Positions 26,001 to 33,913 of a stretch of DNA of 40,459 bases are shown here, piece by piece (the first letter of the stretch is position 1; every line of letters begins with the position of its first letter). The position numbers and the translations under genes are program-made. Below the pieces are notes generated by a model. It did not search any database, was not told the origin of the DNA, and saw nothing but the letters and a program-made list of their open reading frames with translations. The DNA is from an uncultured Paraglaciecola sp. (GTDB lineage Bacteria; Pseudomonadota; Gammaproteobacteria; Enterobacterales; Alteromonadaceae). The stretch is taken from assembly GCF_913020055.1 (NCBI RefSeq), contig NZ_CAJWCF010000035.1, positions 1 through 40,459 of the forward strand, in the 5' to 3' direction.

Positions 26001-26336
26001 AACACTTCCACCAACTGCATGCCATGATAATCTCTTAGCTTCGCCACCATTAGTCGGCATAACGTAAACTGAATCAGTTCCTGAGCGATTAGATGAAAAC
26101 GCTAAGCGTTGACCATCGGGAGAAAAATGGGGATGGCTTTCTACTGCTGCGGTACTGGTCAGTCTTTTACTATTTTGCCCTGACAAGTCGGTTATCCAAA
26201 TATCACCGGCGTAGACAAACGCGATATGATTATCGCTCATACTAGGCTGTCGCAACAGTCGTGTTTCTTGGGCAAAAGACTTGGGTAATAAAAATAAACT
26301 GGTCAAAACCAGTAACCAAGGTAAACACTTATTCAT
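23052..26336 (-). CDS. Tricorn-like S41 serine protease with WD40-like propeller
   Basis: The start at 26336 has AAGGA seven bases upstream and begins a signal peptide ending LLPKSFAQ; the product is 1094 aa, exported. The N-terminal half contains PD40/WD40-like beta-propeller repeats (for example SPDGQRLAFSSNRSG, TPDGKKILFASGRD, SPDGKYIAFVDDD). An acidic low-complexity insert of about 40 residues (24600-24720) follows. The C-terminal half has the tricorn core with GHSFVFGG (catalytic His region), a PDZ-like segment and the nucleophile motif NELAGSGGDYFPW. Tricorn proteins degrade peptides, and the bacterial exported forms are thought to trim peptides in the periplasm. The ABC exporter permease gene ends 120 bases upstream on the same strand, so joint expression is possible but not certain. 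Confidence 0.9.
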   Translation of the reverse strand: MNKCLPWLLVLTSLFLLPKSFAQETRLLRQPSMSDNHIAFVYAGDIWITDLSGQNSKRLTSTAAVESHPHFSPDGQRLAFSSNRSGTDSVYVMPTNGGEAKRLSWHAVGGSVRGWTPDGKKILFASGRDTAPGPINRLWTISANGGSAELVLNQWAYNGAYSADGKQIVIDRMSRWDGEWRNYRGGQNTPLVVIDLDNLKETMIDSDSTIDIEPVWVGDTVYFLSDRDWVSNIWSYSVKRKRLKQITEFKNADIKQLDSNGKQLVFEQNGDLFTFDLASKQQQKLSISLTGDFPWAETKWQDVGKKANSASLSPSGKRAVMASRGEIFTVPVEHGSVRNLTQSSDAADRAPIWSPKGDQIAWFSDKGEQGYQLMLQSQDGLSELQSIAIGESKMAWEPKWSPDGKYIAFVDDDVRIRLIELATKNIITVDVGGNNLERGRNDLVWSPDSNNLAYVKTADNSFQQIKIYSVDSQKTHFLTNKFANSLSPAWDQNSQYLYFLASTDYGLNSGWANTSSMGADSEYAPYVVSLLADETSPFAPRSDEEDIAEDEPKNEDEESTEDDESVKNDTESKDSEEQPIELIKIDFENIERRILPLPMPAGNYAFTLTAPEGTVFFAKRQGEDRDVELLKFDLKTRKAKPFISGIQSASISANHKKMLVKKGPEWFVVDADKAKAKTEDPLNAKLMMNLDRQQEWRQMFVEAWRYQRDYFYDKNMHGRDWNEVFSRYEPLVKHIKHRVDLTYLLDRVNGELSVGHSFVFGGDYPKTEKASAGLLGADLRINQGRWQLSRIFTAESWNPKLKGPLDQPGLKVAQGQYLVGVNGKELTSADNPYEFLDGTVGQQTVLHINDKPNFSEAWQITVKPIGKERSLRQRAWVEDNRRLVDKLSNGKLAYVWVPNTSTPGFVSFNRYFFAQQDKLGAVIDERFNGGGYLDDYMVDLMSRKLRSALTNEVPNGKPLLLPAGIKGPKVLLINELAGSGGDYFPWAFRQQKIGKLIGARTWGGLVKSSVHYALLDGGALTAPDNAVFDPLNNKWVGENVGIAPDIEVYQDAKSLAKGNDPQLLRGVQELMKQLKKTKNKQVKPPKYSTPAIQD

Positions 26337-26455
26337 TCTCAGTTCCTTTTCGTGATGGTAGTCGTGAAATAAAATAGACAGCAAAACCACTGTACATTTT
26401 TTGTACCAGCCAATTCTTATCAATTTTTGCAAAGCAATAATATTTCTAGTCCAAA

Positions 26456-27697
26456 TTAATCACTGTGCAATGCATCAATAGGATTAAGTTGCGAAGCCTT
26501 GATAGCCGGATACACACCAAAACCAATGCCTACTGCCATACAAATCGTCAGCGACAACACTATAGCAGTGATTGACCAACTGACCGCCCAACCAGAATAA
26601 AAACCTATAACTTCGGATAAGATCAAACCAAAGGCGACCCCCAATAAACCGCCCAATACTGAAATCGTAAAGCTTTCAGCGATAAACTGCATTTTGATAT
26701 TTTTTTGTGTGGCACCCACAGCCCTCAGCAAACCAATTTCTTTGGTTCTCTCAAGCACGTTGGCTAACATAATATTCATTATGCCAATGCCACCCACCAA
26801 TAATGAAATACCTGCCACACAAGCCATAACAATGTTGAATATTTGCTGAGTTTGTTTTTGTTGCGCCAACAAAGCAGCGGGGATAACCAGCTGATAATCC
26901 TCAGCCTCTCCATGCCGTAACTTGAATAAATGCGCCACCGCTTTTGCTGCGACTATGGGATCGATTCCCTCTGCAATTTTTAGCTTAACCAAATCTAATT
27001 CGCTGGCTAAAGCCGGACTACTGAGCTTTTTCATGCTGGTACTAAGAGGCACAAAAATACGCGCACTGTCTCCGCCGATTTTCACACCTTGAAATTCATC
27101 TTTATCAAAAAATGGATTGTTTAAAACTCCTACAACCTCTAACCATAAGTGATTAACTTTTAAATACTGCCCTACTGCTTGATTGTCTTGAAACAACTGT
27201 TTGGCAGCATTAGCACCTATCACTGCGACTTGAGCCACATTTTTATTATCTTGCTGTGTTAACAGTCGCCCTGTTTTTACTTGCATATTGGACAACCTAA
27301 AATGACTATCACTGACGCCTACCACCTTTAAATCTGCTGCGCCTAAATCACTGTATACAGATTGGGTTTTGATATGCCTTTCTGCACTGTAATCTTCAAC
27401 AAAGGGCAGGGTTTGCCTGGCTGATTCAACATCTGCCATGGTCAATCCTAAAGATTCTTGGCGTATTTCGATAAGCTCATCATCAGCAAATTGTTTGGCT
27501 TCTATGATTAAGTTTCGAAGTCCCATGGAATCAATCATTTTTAACGCCTGACGCTCAGCACCTTCACCAATATTAAGCATCGCAATCACCGCACCTACAC
27601 CAAAAATCATGCCTAGCAAGGTCAACAATGTCCGCAATTTGTGAGAGGCCATTTCAGCCAGCGCATCTAACACTAAGGGCAAAAAACTATTATTCAT
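26456..27697 (-). CDS. MacB-like ABC transporter permease
   Basis: The 413-aa protein has the MacB/FtsX topology: a membrane segment near residues 20-45 (LLTLLGMIFGVGAVIAML), a large periplasmic MacB-type domain (about 50-280), then three membrane segments in the last 140 residues, with the ERTKEIGLLRAVGATQKNI coupling-loop motif between them. It lacks a fused ATPase; that is supplied by the gene at 30890. It overlaps the preceding adaptor gene by 8 bases. MacB-type systems work as mechanotransducers, driving periplasmic substrates outwards through an adaptor and an outer-membrane duct; no outer-membrane channel gene lies here. Confidence 0.9.
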   Translation of the reverse strand: MNNSFLPLVLDALAEMASHKLRTLLTLLGMIFGVGAVIAMLNIGEGAERQALKMIDSMGLRNLIIEAKQFADDELIEIRQESLGLTMADVESARQTLPFVEDYSAERHIKTQSVYSDLGAADLKVVGVSDSHFRLSNMQVKTGRLLTQQDNKNVAQVAVIGANAAKQLFQDNQAVGQYLKVNHLWLEVVGVLNNPFFDKDEFQGVKIGGDSARIFVPLSTSMKKLSSPALASELDLVKLKIAEGIDPIVAAKAVAHLFKLRHGEAEDYQLVIPAALLAQQKQTQQIFNIVMACVAGISLLVGGIGIMNIMLANVLERTKEIGLLRAVGATQKNIKMQFIAESFTISVLGGLLGVAFGLILSEVIGFYSGWAVSWSITAIVLSLTICMAVGIGFGVYPAIKASQLNPIDALHSD

Positions 27698-28892
27698 AGG
27701 AAGAACTCCGCGCTACGTCATCGGGGATACTCAAAGCAATCGTGTCTCCAGCAGTCAAACCTTGCACAATCTCCACAAAATATAGATTTTTCTCAGCGGT
27801 TTTAACTGGTCGACGAGTGAAACTTCGCCCTTCTTTTATATACACGTAGTTTTCGCTTCTTTCGTTAAATATGGCCTGTAAAGGAATGATGATTTTAGCT
27901 TGAGCAGCAGCAACACTGATGCTGGCAGTTACTTTAGCGCCAGGCTGTAAAGTTGATGGTTGTTCATCCAAGGAGACCACCAACTCAAAATATTTAGTCG
28001 GATTACCACGCTTAGTGGTGCGCGAAAACCCAGAAACAGACAGCACATTGCCGGTTAAGTTTTCATCTGGATGCGCGTCTAAGGTCAGGTTTACTTTTTG
28101 GCCCACTTCCAAATTTATGGCGTTCTTGTCTAATACAAACAACTTGGCTTGCATCTTTTCTAAGTTAGGAATTTTGGCAATCGTACTACCTGGAAAAACA
28201 GTTTGACCAACACTGGCTTTTTCGCCACGCCAGTTTTGTTCGTATACCAACATACCGTCGTACGGGGCTAACACCTCTAATTGAGCAAGTGCCGATTGAT
28301 GTTGCTGAAATTTGGCTTGATGGCCGCCTTTACGAATATCTAATACTTCTAATGCGCTTTGATTTCTCTCACCAATACTGCTTTCTTTCCATTCGATAAA
28401 CTCCTCCTTGGCCCCAAGATAATCACGGTTTGACAAGGTATCGATAATTTCAATTTTGGAGTAAAGCCTAAGGTCATCTATAGCAAAGGTATCAACAAAC
28501 TTAAATTCTTTACCAACTAACACTTTTTCAGAATTCAACTCGTTTTGCTGCTGACTTTCTTGCGCATTTTGTTGACGCATATCCATATCTAACAGCATCA
28601 TTTCCAATTCTTCTTCGCGGCTGTCTAGCAGGAGTTGTTCCGCGTCAAAACGTGCGACTACTTGCCCTTTAGTGACCCAACTATTTTCCTCTGCTAACCA
28701 TTCAATCGTCATGGGACTGCGACCTGGGGTGTTTATTCGTTCAGCTTGGGCTGCTTCCAATTCACCCACAGCTGGAATAAGCACTGCAAACTCTTTTTGT
28801 TCGACTTGATACAAAGGCATGGTAGATTGTGGTGATTCACTACAGGCCACTAAAAACAATATAGAGCAGCACAATAAAATTCCGTTTTTCAT
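27690..28892 (-). CDS. Adaptor (membrane fusion) lipoprotein, third in tandem
   Basis: This 400-aa HlyD/MacA-type adaptor has lipobox LVAC17 with Ser at +2. A lipoyl half-motif (WLAEENSWVTKGQVVARFDAE), a long helical hairpin (about 85-200) and the second lipoyl half (LAPYDGMLVYEQNWRGEKASVGQTVFPG) are followed by beta-barrel and membrane-proximal domains. The end overlaps the permease by 8 bases; the start overlaps the preceding adaptor by 4. By the E. coli +2 rule, Ser predicts sorting to the outer membrane, unusual for an inner-membrane adaptor. Substrate unknown. Confidence 0.85.
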   Translation of the reverse strand: MKNGILLCCSILFLVACSESPQSTMPLYQVEQKEFAVLIPAVGELEAAQAERINTPGRSPMTIEWLAEENSWVTKGQVVARFDAEQLLLDSREEELEMMLLDMDMRQQNAQESQQQNELNSEKVLVGKEFKFVDTFAIDDLRLYSKIEIIDTLSNRDYLGAKEEFIEWKESSIGERNQSALEVLDIRKGGHQAKFQQHQSALAQLEVLAPYDGMLVYEQNWRGEKASVGQTVFPGSTIAKIPNLEKMQAKLFVLDKNAINLEVGQKVNLTLDAHPDENLTGNVLSVSGFSRTTKRGNPTKYFELVVSLDEQPSTLQPGAKVTASISVAAAQAKIIIPLQAIFNERSENYVYIKEGRSFTRRPVKTAEKNLYFVEIVQGLTAGDTIALSIPDDVARSSSYE

Positions 28893-29884
28893 GAACCTAT
28901 CACCTCAATTTTAGCTTTCATGCCTGGTCGCATGAAGTCGGGTCTTGATTCACCTAGTTCAATTTGAGCATCAAATATCACCTTAGGGTTATTAGCTGAC
29001 TTGGGATAAAATGCCTGGCCTAATTTAGAAATTGTGCCCATATAGGACATTTCAGGATAAGCCTCAAAGATCACTCTTACCGCTTGACCTTGTTTGATTT
29101 TAGCTTTGTCAGGTTCGGCAAATTCAGCTTTTAAAGCAATAGAGTCTAGAGAGGGCAATTGCAATAAGCTTCGCCCCATAAAAACCGTTTCACCCACAGC
29201 CGGTTTTTCACCATCGCCGTTTTCTCGGTACATTACCAATCCGTCTTTTGGTGCTTTTACACTTAGTTTGGCAATTTCCCGTTCAATGCTATTCACCCTA
29301 CTTTGCATGCTCCTTATTTTGCCTTCGGACACTTTGACATTAATCAACATGGCCTTTTTATGATGAGCCAATTTTTGTTGAGCTTGAGCGAAATTTTCTG
29401 TTTGATAGCGAAAATCAGCCTGTTGTTTTAAACGTTCAATTTTAGACCGAGATTCATCCACTATTTCAGCTTTGCGTTTAGCTTTTTCGTATTCCATTTC
29501 TGCTTCAGCTAGCTGTAAAATTAAATTTTGGGTGACTGCATCATCTTTTAACTTGTCGCTTTCAGCTTTTTTTACCGCTGCTTTAAGCTTACTTTTCCTA
29601 TCAATTAAATTATTGTTTAATCTATCTCCATCGAACACTAAAATGACTTCGCCTTTTTTAACGAGTTTATTTTCAGCAGCCATTTTTTGAATTTTGTATT
29701 GCCACATACGTGACACATTAGGTGGGCCAATAGTGGCATTTTCAAGTGAAATGAGTTCTGCAGAAGCTGTGACCTTAGCGGCTACCACTTCCTGCTTAAT
29801 TGGCTCTTGTTCCGATTGACATGCCACTAACCACATACTACTGAGGGCCAAAATAGCTGTGCGAACATAAGAAACGGAATTCAT
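28889..29884 (-). CDS. Adaptor (membrane fusion) lipoprotein, second in tandem
   Basis: The protein is 331 aa with lipobox LVAC22 and Gln at +2. Lipoyl-domain halves are at KMAAENKLVKKGEVILVFDG and KAPKDGLVMYRENGDGEKPAVGE. Between them lies a highly charged coiled-coil hairpin of about 130 residues (rich in Lys, Glu and Ala). The C-terminal barrel includes GQAVRVIFEAYPEMSYMGTI and ends without a long membrane-proximal tail, shorter than the third adaptor. Both ends overlap its neighbours by 4 bases (ATGA), so translation is coupled along the row. It probably joins the other adaptors in one mixed assembly; this is inferred. Confidence 0.85.
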   Translation of the reverse strand: MNSVSYVRTAILALSSMWLVACQSEQEPIKQEVVAAKVTASAELISLENATIGPPNVSRMWQYKIQKMAAENKLVKKGEVILVFDGDRLNNNLIDRKSKLKAAVKKAESDKLKDDAVTQNLILQLAEAEMEYEKAKRKAEIVDESRSKIERLKQQADFRYQTENFAQAQQKLAHHKKAMLINVKVSEGKIRSMQSRVNSIEREIAKLSVKAPKDGLVMYRENGDGEKPAVGETVFMGRSLLQLPSLDSIALKAEFAEPDKAKIKQGQAVRVIFEAYPEMSYMGTISKLGQAFYPKSANNPKVIFDAQIELGESRPDFMRPGMKAKIEVIGS

Positions 29885-30882
29885 AGTGACTCCTCATCAT
29901 TTGGCGTATTTTGCAAAGCAACATCTGTTTGTTTTAGCGTGACCCGTACACTCATGCCCGGGAATATTGCTTGCTTAAGTGGCTCAACAAAACCTATTTC
30001 AACGCGATAGTAAGCACTATCACTCCATTGGCTTTTTTGCTCTGCCTGACTAGATATTGACAATACCTTTCCAGAGTAGGTTTGATGAGGATAAGCATCG
30101 AGGGCTAATTCAAATGTGCTTTGCTGCAAATCAATACGGGCGGCATCAATTTCATGCAACCATGCCGTGACTTGATAGGTTGCGGCGGCTTGCACAGTCA
30201 AGACTTCTGAACTGGATTGAATGTTCATGCCAGTCGCCACTTTTTGCGGCATCCATCGATGCATTGCGTGGGTGACTGGCCCAGTGACTTTGGCTTTAAC
30301 ACTAAGCTTTTCTAGCTGGTTACGTTGATAAACAATTTGTTCTTTTAATTTCAGTATTTCGATATTTTTTTTATTTAACTCAACTTGCTGTTCTTCTAAT
30401 TTAAGTTTGTAGTTTTCTTCGGCCTTAATTTTGGCGGTTAGGGCTTTTTCATAATCAATCACACTTTTGCCTTTTTCATAGGCGCTGATTTCACCGTCTG
30501 GCACTGACGCTTCGATACGAGTTTTTTCAAGCATAATGTTAGCTAACTTTAATGCACCTTCAGCCTCTAACACTGCTTGGCCTTTGTCCATTTCTAATTT
30601 CAATAACTCTAAGGCATCCGTCTCAAGCTTTTCCTCGTTAACTTCTAGTTGTGATTCAATTCCCCCTGAATCAAATACAACCACTAGATCACCTTCATTA
30701 ACAATACTGCCTTCATCGGCCATCCATTGAATCTGTACTTGCCAGCGATTCGTTTTAGGCGCTGTGACTAAATGGTATTCTGATGAGGTAATAATACCGG
30801 TCAGCAAGGTAACTTGATCATTCGCTTTTGCTTGATTAACAAGTAGAAAGCCACACACAAAAAGTAGATTTTTAACAAACAT
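29881..30882 (-). CDS. Adaptor (membrane fusion) protein, first in tandem
   Basis: This 333-aa adaptor has an ordinary signal peptide (FVKNLLFVCGFLLVNQAKA) and no lipobox, unlike its two neighbours. Lipoyl halves are WMADEGSIVNEGDLVVVFDSGG and KVTGPVTHAMHRWMPQKVATGMNI, with a long charged coiled coil between (about 75-190). The barrel has STFELALDAYPHQTYSGKVLSI, the same DAYPH...GKV pattern seen in the third adaptor. It starts 7 bases after the ATPase gene and ends with a 4-base overlap with the second adaptor. It may be soluble in the periplasm. Confidence 0.83.
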   Translation of the reverse strand: MFVKNLLFVCGFLLVNQAKANDQVTLLTGIITSSEYHLVTAPKTNRWQVQIQWMADEGSIVNEGDLVVVFDSGGIESQLEVNEEKLETDALELLKLEMDKGQAVLEAEGALKLANIMLEKTRIEASVPDGEISAYEKGKSVIDYEKALTAKIKAEENYKLKLEEQQVELNKKNIEILKLKEQIVYQRNQLEKLSVKAKVTGPVTHAMHRWMPQKVATGMNIQSSSEVLTVQAAATYQVTAWLHEIDAARIDLQQSTFELALDAYPHQTYSGKVLSISSQAEQKSQWSDSAYYRVEIGFVEPLKQAIFPGMSVRVTLKQTDVALQNTPNDEESL

Positions 30883-30889
30883 AGTTCTT

Positions 30890-31594
30890 TTAACCTTGCG
30901 CCGTTAATGGCGATGTCTGACTGGCACCTGTGTCATTTAAAACTTGCCCATCTCGCATAGTGATCACTCGTTGCGCATAAGAAGCAATCTCGTCTTCGTG
31001 GGTCACCATGACTATGGTTTGCCCTTGTTGATGTAAATCGGTCAATAAGGCCATGATTTCAACTGAGGTTTTACTGTCTAAATTGCCTGTTGGCTCATCG
31101 GCTAATACAACTGTTGGTCGATTGATTAAGGCACGAGCGATAGCCACTCGTTGTCGCTGGCCACCAGACATTTCAAAAGGTTTGTGAGTTTTGCGGTGGC
31201 CTAAGCCAACTTTATCCAGAAGTTCATGAGCGCGCTCATTCGCCTCTTCTTCCGACACGTCGCTAAAACGCAATGGCAACTTCACATTACCTATGGCATC
31301 CAATTTGGGTAACAAATGAAAAGTTTGAAAGATAAAACCTATGTGTTGATTACGAATAGCTGAAAGGGTGTCATCGTCTAAGGTCGCCACATCTTTGTTA
31401 TCTAAAAAATACTGACCGCTATTAGGCGTGTCTAAGCAGCCCAAAATATTCATTAGTGTAGACTTACCTGAGCCTGAGCTGCCCATAAAAGCGACAAATT
31501 CATTTTGCTCAATGGTTAATGAGATATCAGTAAGCGCATGGACTATTTCAGATCCATTGGCAAAAGATTTGGCAATATTACGAAGTTCGAGCAT
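30890..31594 (-). CDS. ABC transporter ATPase, MacB/LolD type
   Basis: This 234-aa ATP-binding protein has Walker A GSSGSGKST at about residues 38-46, Q-loop IFQTFHLL, signature MSGGQRQRVAIARAL, Walker B VVLADEPTGNLDS and the switch His in MVTHEDEIA. Its closest groups are the MacB, LolD and FtsE-like ATPases, which pair with permeases of the MacB fold, as encoded in this operon. It is the first gene of a five-gene unit: ATPase, three adaptors, permease. Cytoplasmic, peripheral to the inner membrane. Confidence 0.95.
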   Translation of the reverse strand: MLELRNIAKSFANGSEIVHALTDISLTIEQNEFVAFMGSSGSGKSTLMNILGCLDTPNSGQYFLDNKDVATLDDDTLSAIRNQHIGFIFQTFHLLPKLDAIGNVKLPLRFSDVSEEEANERAHELLDKVGLGHRKTHKPFEMSGGQRQRVAIARALINRPTVVLADEPTGNLDSKTSVEIMALLTDLHQQGQTIVMVTHEDEIASYAQRVITMRDGQVLNDTGASQTSPLTAQG

Positions 31595-31623
31595 GATAAT
31601 TTGACTAAAATGGCGTTAGTCTT

Positions 31624-31652
31624 ACCATATACAGATGGCAATCAACTATCAA
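31624..31652 (-). promoter_or_regulatory. Weak candidate sigma-70 promoter for the ABC exporter operon
   Basis: On the minus strand TTGATA (31652-31647) is followed after 17 bases by TATGGT (31629-31624), about 30 bases upstream of the ATPase start at 31594. The -35 is 5 of 6 but the -10 is only a partial match; an overlapping TATATG has 15-base spacing. Confidence 0.25.
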
Positions 31653-31904
31653 TGCAACTAAGGCTAAACCCTAGTGTTATCGCTTAGCTTAACTGTTTCA
31701 AAATATTTCCTTATCTAATCAAGCTAGTAGCTGTTTTTCATAGTTTGCTTGACGGTTTAAATGGTTATTGCAAATGTAAACTCTAAGAGTATAAACGCAG
31801 CTGGCAAAATGCCGGTACGGTTAGTCATCTGTTAAAAAGTATTCATAATCCATGACCTTGCCAGTTTTATGTTTTACATTCGAAATCAGAAAAAGGAAAT
31901 ATTC

Positions 31905-32744
31905 ATGTCGTATGATAAAACTGTATCAAATCATTATTCACATGGTGATTTACTCAATGCCATTGAATCCGCACTTCCAGCTCTGAGTAAAACGACTGAG
32001 AATGTAACAATTGAAGATCTTGCCCCAGTAGATGAATTCCATATTGGCGGGAGCCAAGCAACTGATCATCTACTCGGTCAACTTAACCTTACACAACAGA
32101 GCCACGTTTTAGATCTGGGTTGTGGTTTAGGTGGTGCCAGTAGGTATGTAGCGACTAAATATAAAAGCCATGTTACCGGCATTGATTTAACCCATGAGTA
32201 TATTCAAACAGGCAAAACATTGTGCAGATGGTTAGGTCTTGAACAACAGGTCAGCCTTGAACAAGGTAGTGCGCTTGCAATGCATTTTAAAAACAATATG
32301 TTTGATACAGGATTTATGCTGCATGTAGGCATGAACATTGATGATAAAATCGCATTATTCTCAGAAATATATCGGGTCCTAAAGCCCGGCGCATATTTTG
32401 GCGTTTATGACATAATGCGTGAAAAACACGGTGAGACAATCTACCCCGTTCCGTGGGCGGCTAACCAGAATACCAGCAAACTAGCAACGCCAGAGCAATA
32501 CCAACAAGCTTTAAAGGATGCGGGTTTTACCGTGTCAAAAGTAGCAAGTCGCCGTGACTTTGCTGTTAGCTTTTTTCAACAACTAGCAATTAAAGCTGCT
32601 GCGAAAAAAGGCGCTCCTCCTTTAGGCCTACATGTTTTGATGAAGGACAGTACTGCAGATAAAATAACAAATATGATTACTAATATACTAAATGGTCATA
32701 TTGCACCAATTGAAATCATTGCTCATAAACCGGCAGAAATTTAA
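31905..32744 (+). CDS. Class I SAM-dependent methyltransferase
   Basis: From the ATG at 31905 (AAGGAAA upstream) the protein is 279 aa. An earlier in-frame ATG at 31869 is possible but has no better ribosome site. SAM-binding motif I is VLDLGCGLGGASRYVA, motif II contains VTGIDLTHEYIQTGK, and the post-I segments FMLHVGMNIDDK and YRVLKPGAYFGVYDIM follow. The sequence with FHIGGSQATDHLLGQL resembles the sarcosine/dimethylglycine N-methyltransferase and tocopherol-methyltransferase group, which act on small molecules. The exact substrate is not set by sequence. Monocistronic; cytoplasmic; convergent with the DUF1244 gene. Confidence 0.82.
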   Translation: MSYDKTVSNHYSHGDLLNAIESALPALSKTTENVTIEDLAPVDEFHIGGSQATDHLLGQLNLTQQSHVLDLGCGLGGASRYVATKYKSHVTGIDLTHEYIQTGKTLCRWLGLEQQVSLEQGSALAMHFKNNMFDTGFMLHVGMNIDDKIALFSEIYRVLKPGAYFGVYDIMREKHGETIYPVPWAANQNTSKLATPEQYQQALKDAGFTVSKVASRRDFAVSFFQQLAIKAAAKKGAPPLGLHVLMKDSTADKITNMITNILNGHIAPIEIIAHKPAEI

Positions 32745-32885
32745 CTAAAGGAGCTGCAAAAACTAGTCTATTAAGATGATAAAGTAGCCTTGCATGTTAG
32801 ATCTTTTGTGATTATCGCACTGTTGTTCGCAATGACATGTAAAGTATAAAATTCAAAGCCACTGCGAATCCAACTCAAAAATAGA

Positions 32886-33194
32886 TTAGCTAGAGCCTTT
32901 ACGGGTGGCTTCTCTCGCTTCAAAAGCCAAAAATTGTTCTGGTGTGCTAGGCAATTGATGATTGGCTTTCCATTCACTATAAGGCATACCGTACACCGCT
33001 TCTCTGGCTTGGTCGTAATCTACCTCAACTCCTTGTTCTTTTGCCCCTGCCATATACCATTTTGATAAACAATTGCGGCAAAAATCAGCCAATATCATCA
33101 GGTCAATATTTTGCACGTCTTTGTTTTCATCTAAGTGTTTGAGTAGGCGTCTAAAAGCGGCGGCTTCGGTGGCGATTTTTTGTTGTTCGTTCAT
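32886..33194 (-). CDS. DUF1244 protein
   Basis: This 102-aa cytoplasmic protein matches DUF1244, a small helical family. Diagnostic segments are AAAFRRLLKHLDEN, MILADFCRNCLSKWYM with two Cys three residues apart, and VYGMPYSEWKANHQ. It lies 14 bases after the GST-like gene and probably shares its transcript. Function is unknown. AAGGT precedes the ATG. Confidence 0.88.
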   Translation of the reverse strand: MNEQQKIATEAAAFRRLLKHLDENKDVQNIDLMILADFCRNCLSKWYMAGAKEQGVEVDYDQAREAVYGMPYSEWKANHQLPSTPEQFLAFEAREATRKGSS

Positions 33195-33208
33195 TTGGGA
33201 TTACCTTT

Positions 33209-33796
33209 TTATTTGCGCGGGTCGGTGGCGGTGACTTCAATTCGTTCGGCGTTTTCATCGTGAAAGGTTAATAGATGATTTAAGCCCTGCATATTGTGCA
33301 ACTGCCTAAATTCAATCCAGTCGATTAAGCAATACAAACAAACTGAAGGGTAATGCCAACTGCTAAATTGTTTATCACCTACCAAGTCGTTAAGTTGCAA
33401 TAAAACGGCATTAACCCGTTCTTTTTGTAATTTAAAAAACAATTTATCTTCGTCAGCTTTAACATCTGAATTCGACAAGATAAACATTTGTACCAAGGAA
33501 TCATTTGCCGAATCAATCAGAGTCAGTTGGTTTTCTTGTTCCCAGGTTAAGTTTGGATCCGCAAATTTAGCGGTGAGGTAACGATAAATCACCCTAGAGT
33601 CGAATATAACTTCGGCTTTTTCATCGACACCATCTTCGAGCATAGGAATTTTCATGGTTGGATTTTTAGCGGCAAGAGCTAACCTGTCCTGCTCTTCAAA
33701 AATCTGTAAATTTACAAATGTGTGTTCGGTATTAGCTAACCAGATACGTAATCTACGAACGTAGGGGGAGGTAGTTGAACCATAAAGTGTCAGCAT
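33209..33796 (-). CDS. Glutathione S-transferase-like protein
   Basis: With the ATG at 33796 (AAGGA upstream) the protein is 195 aa. The N-terminal thioredoxin-like domain begins MLTLYGSTTSPYVRRLRIWL, where Ser/Tyr residues could activate glutathione, and continues to the cis-Pro segment MKIPMLED and the FDSRVIYRYL motif that binds the gamma-glutamyl group. A helical C-terminal domain follows, with some shortening relative to typical 200-220-aa members. The natural substrate is unknown. It precedes the DUF1244 gene in a two-gene unit. Confidence 0.85.
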   Translation of the reverse strand: MLTLYGSTTSPYVRRLRIWLANTEHTFVNLQIFEEQDRLALAAKNPTMKIPMLEDGVDEKAEVIFDSRVIYRYLTAKFADPNLTWEQENQLTLIDSANDSLVQMFILSNSDVKADEDKLFFKLQKERVNAVLLQLNDLVGDKQFSSWHYPSVCLYCLIDWIEFRQLHNMQGLNHLLTFHDENAERIEVTATDPRK

Positions 33797-33849
33797 AAAT
33801 AAATACATCCTTTCAATCACTGTTTGCACTAATTAACTTAATCCAAATA

Positions 33850-33880
33850 AAAAAAAGGGCAAGATTTATTATCTTGCCCT
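33850..33880 (-). terminator. Terminator after the exported coiled-coil protein gene
   Basis: AGGGCAAGAT (33856-33865) and ATCTTGCCCT (33871-33880) form a perfect 10-bp stem. On the minus strand it is followed by a run of eight T residues, about 34 bases after the stop of the gene ending at 33914. Confidence 0.9.
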
Positions 33881-33913
33881 AACTGTTAATCACCATAAAT
33901 CAGTGGTGTTAGC

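Noticed and set aside
26385..26410. TGGTAC-N5-ATGTA, a sigma-54-like sequence upstream of the tricorn-like gene (minus strand)
   Set aside because: The -12 element matches poorly and no activator site was seen nearby; the adjacent GTACA/TGTAC dyad may be a chance repeat.
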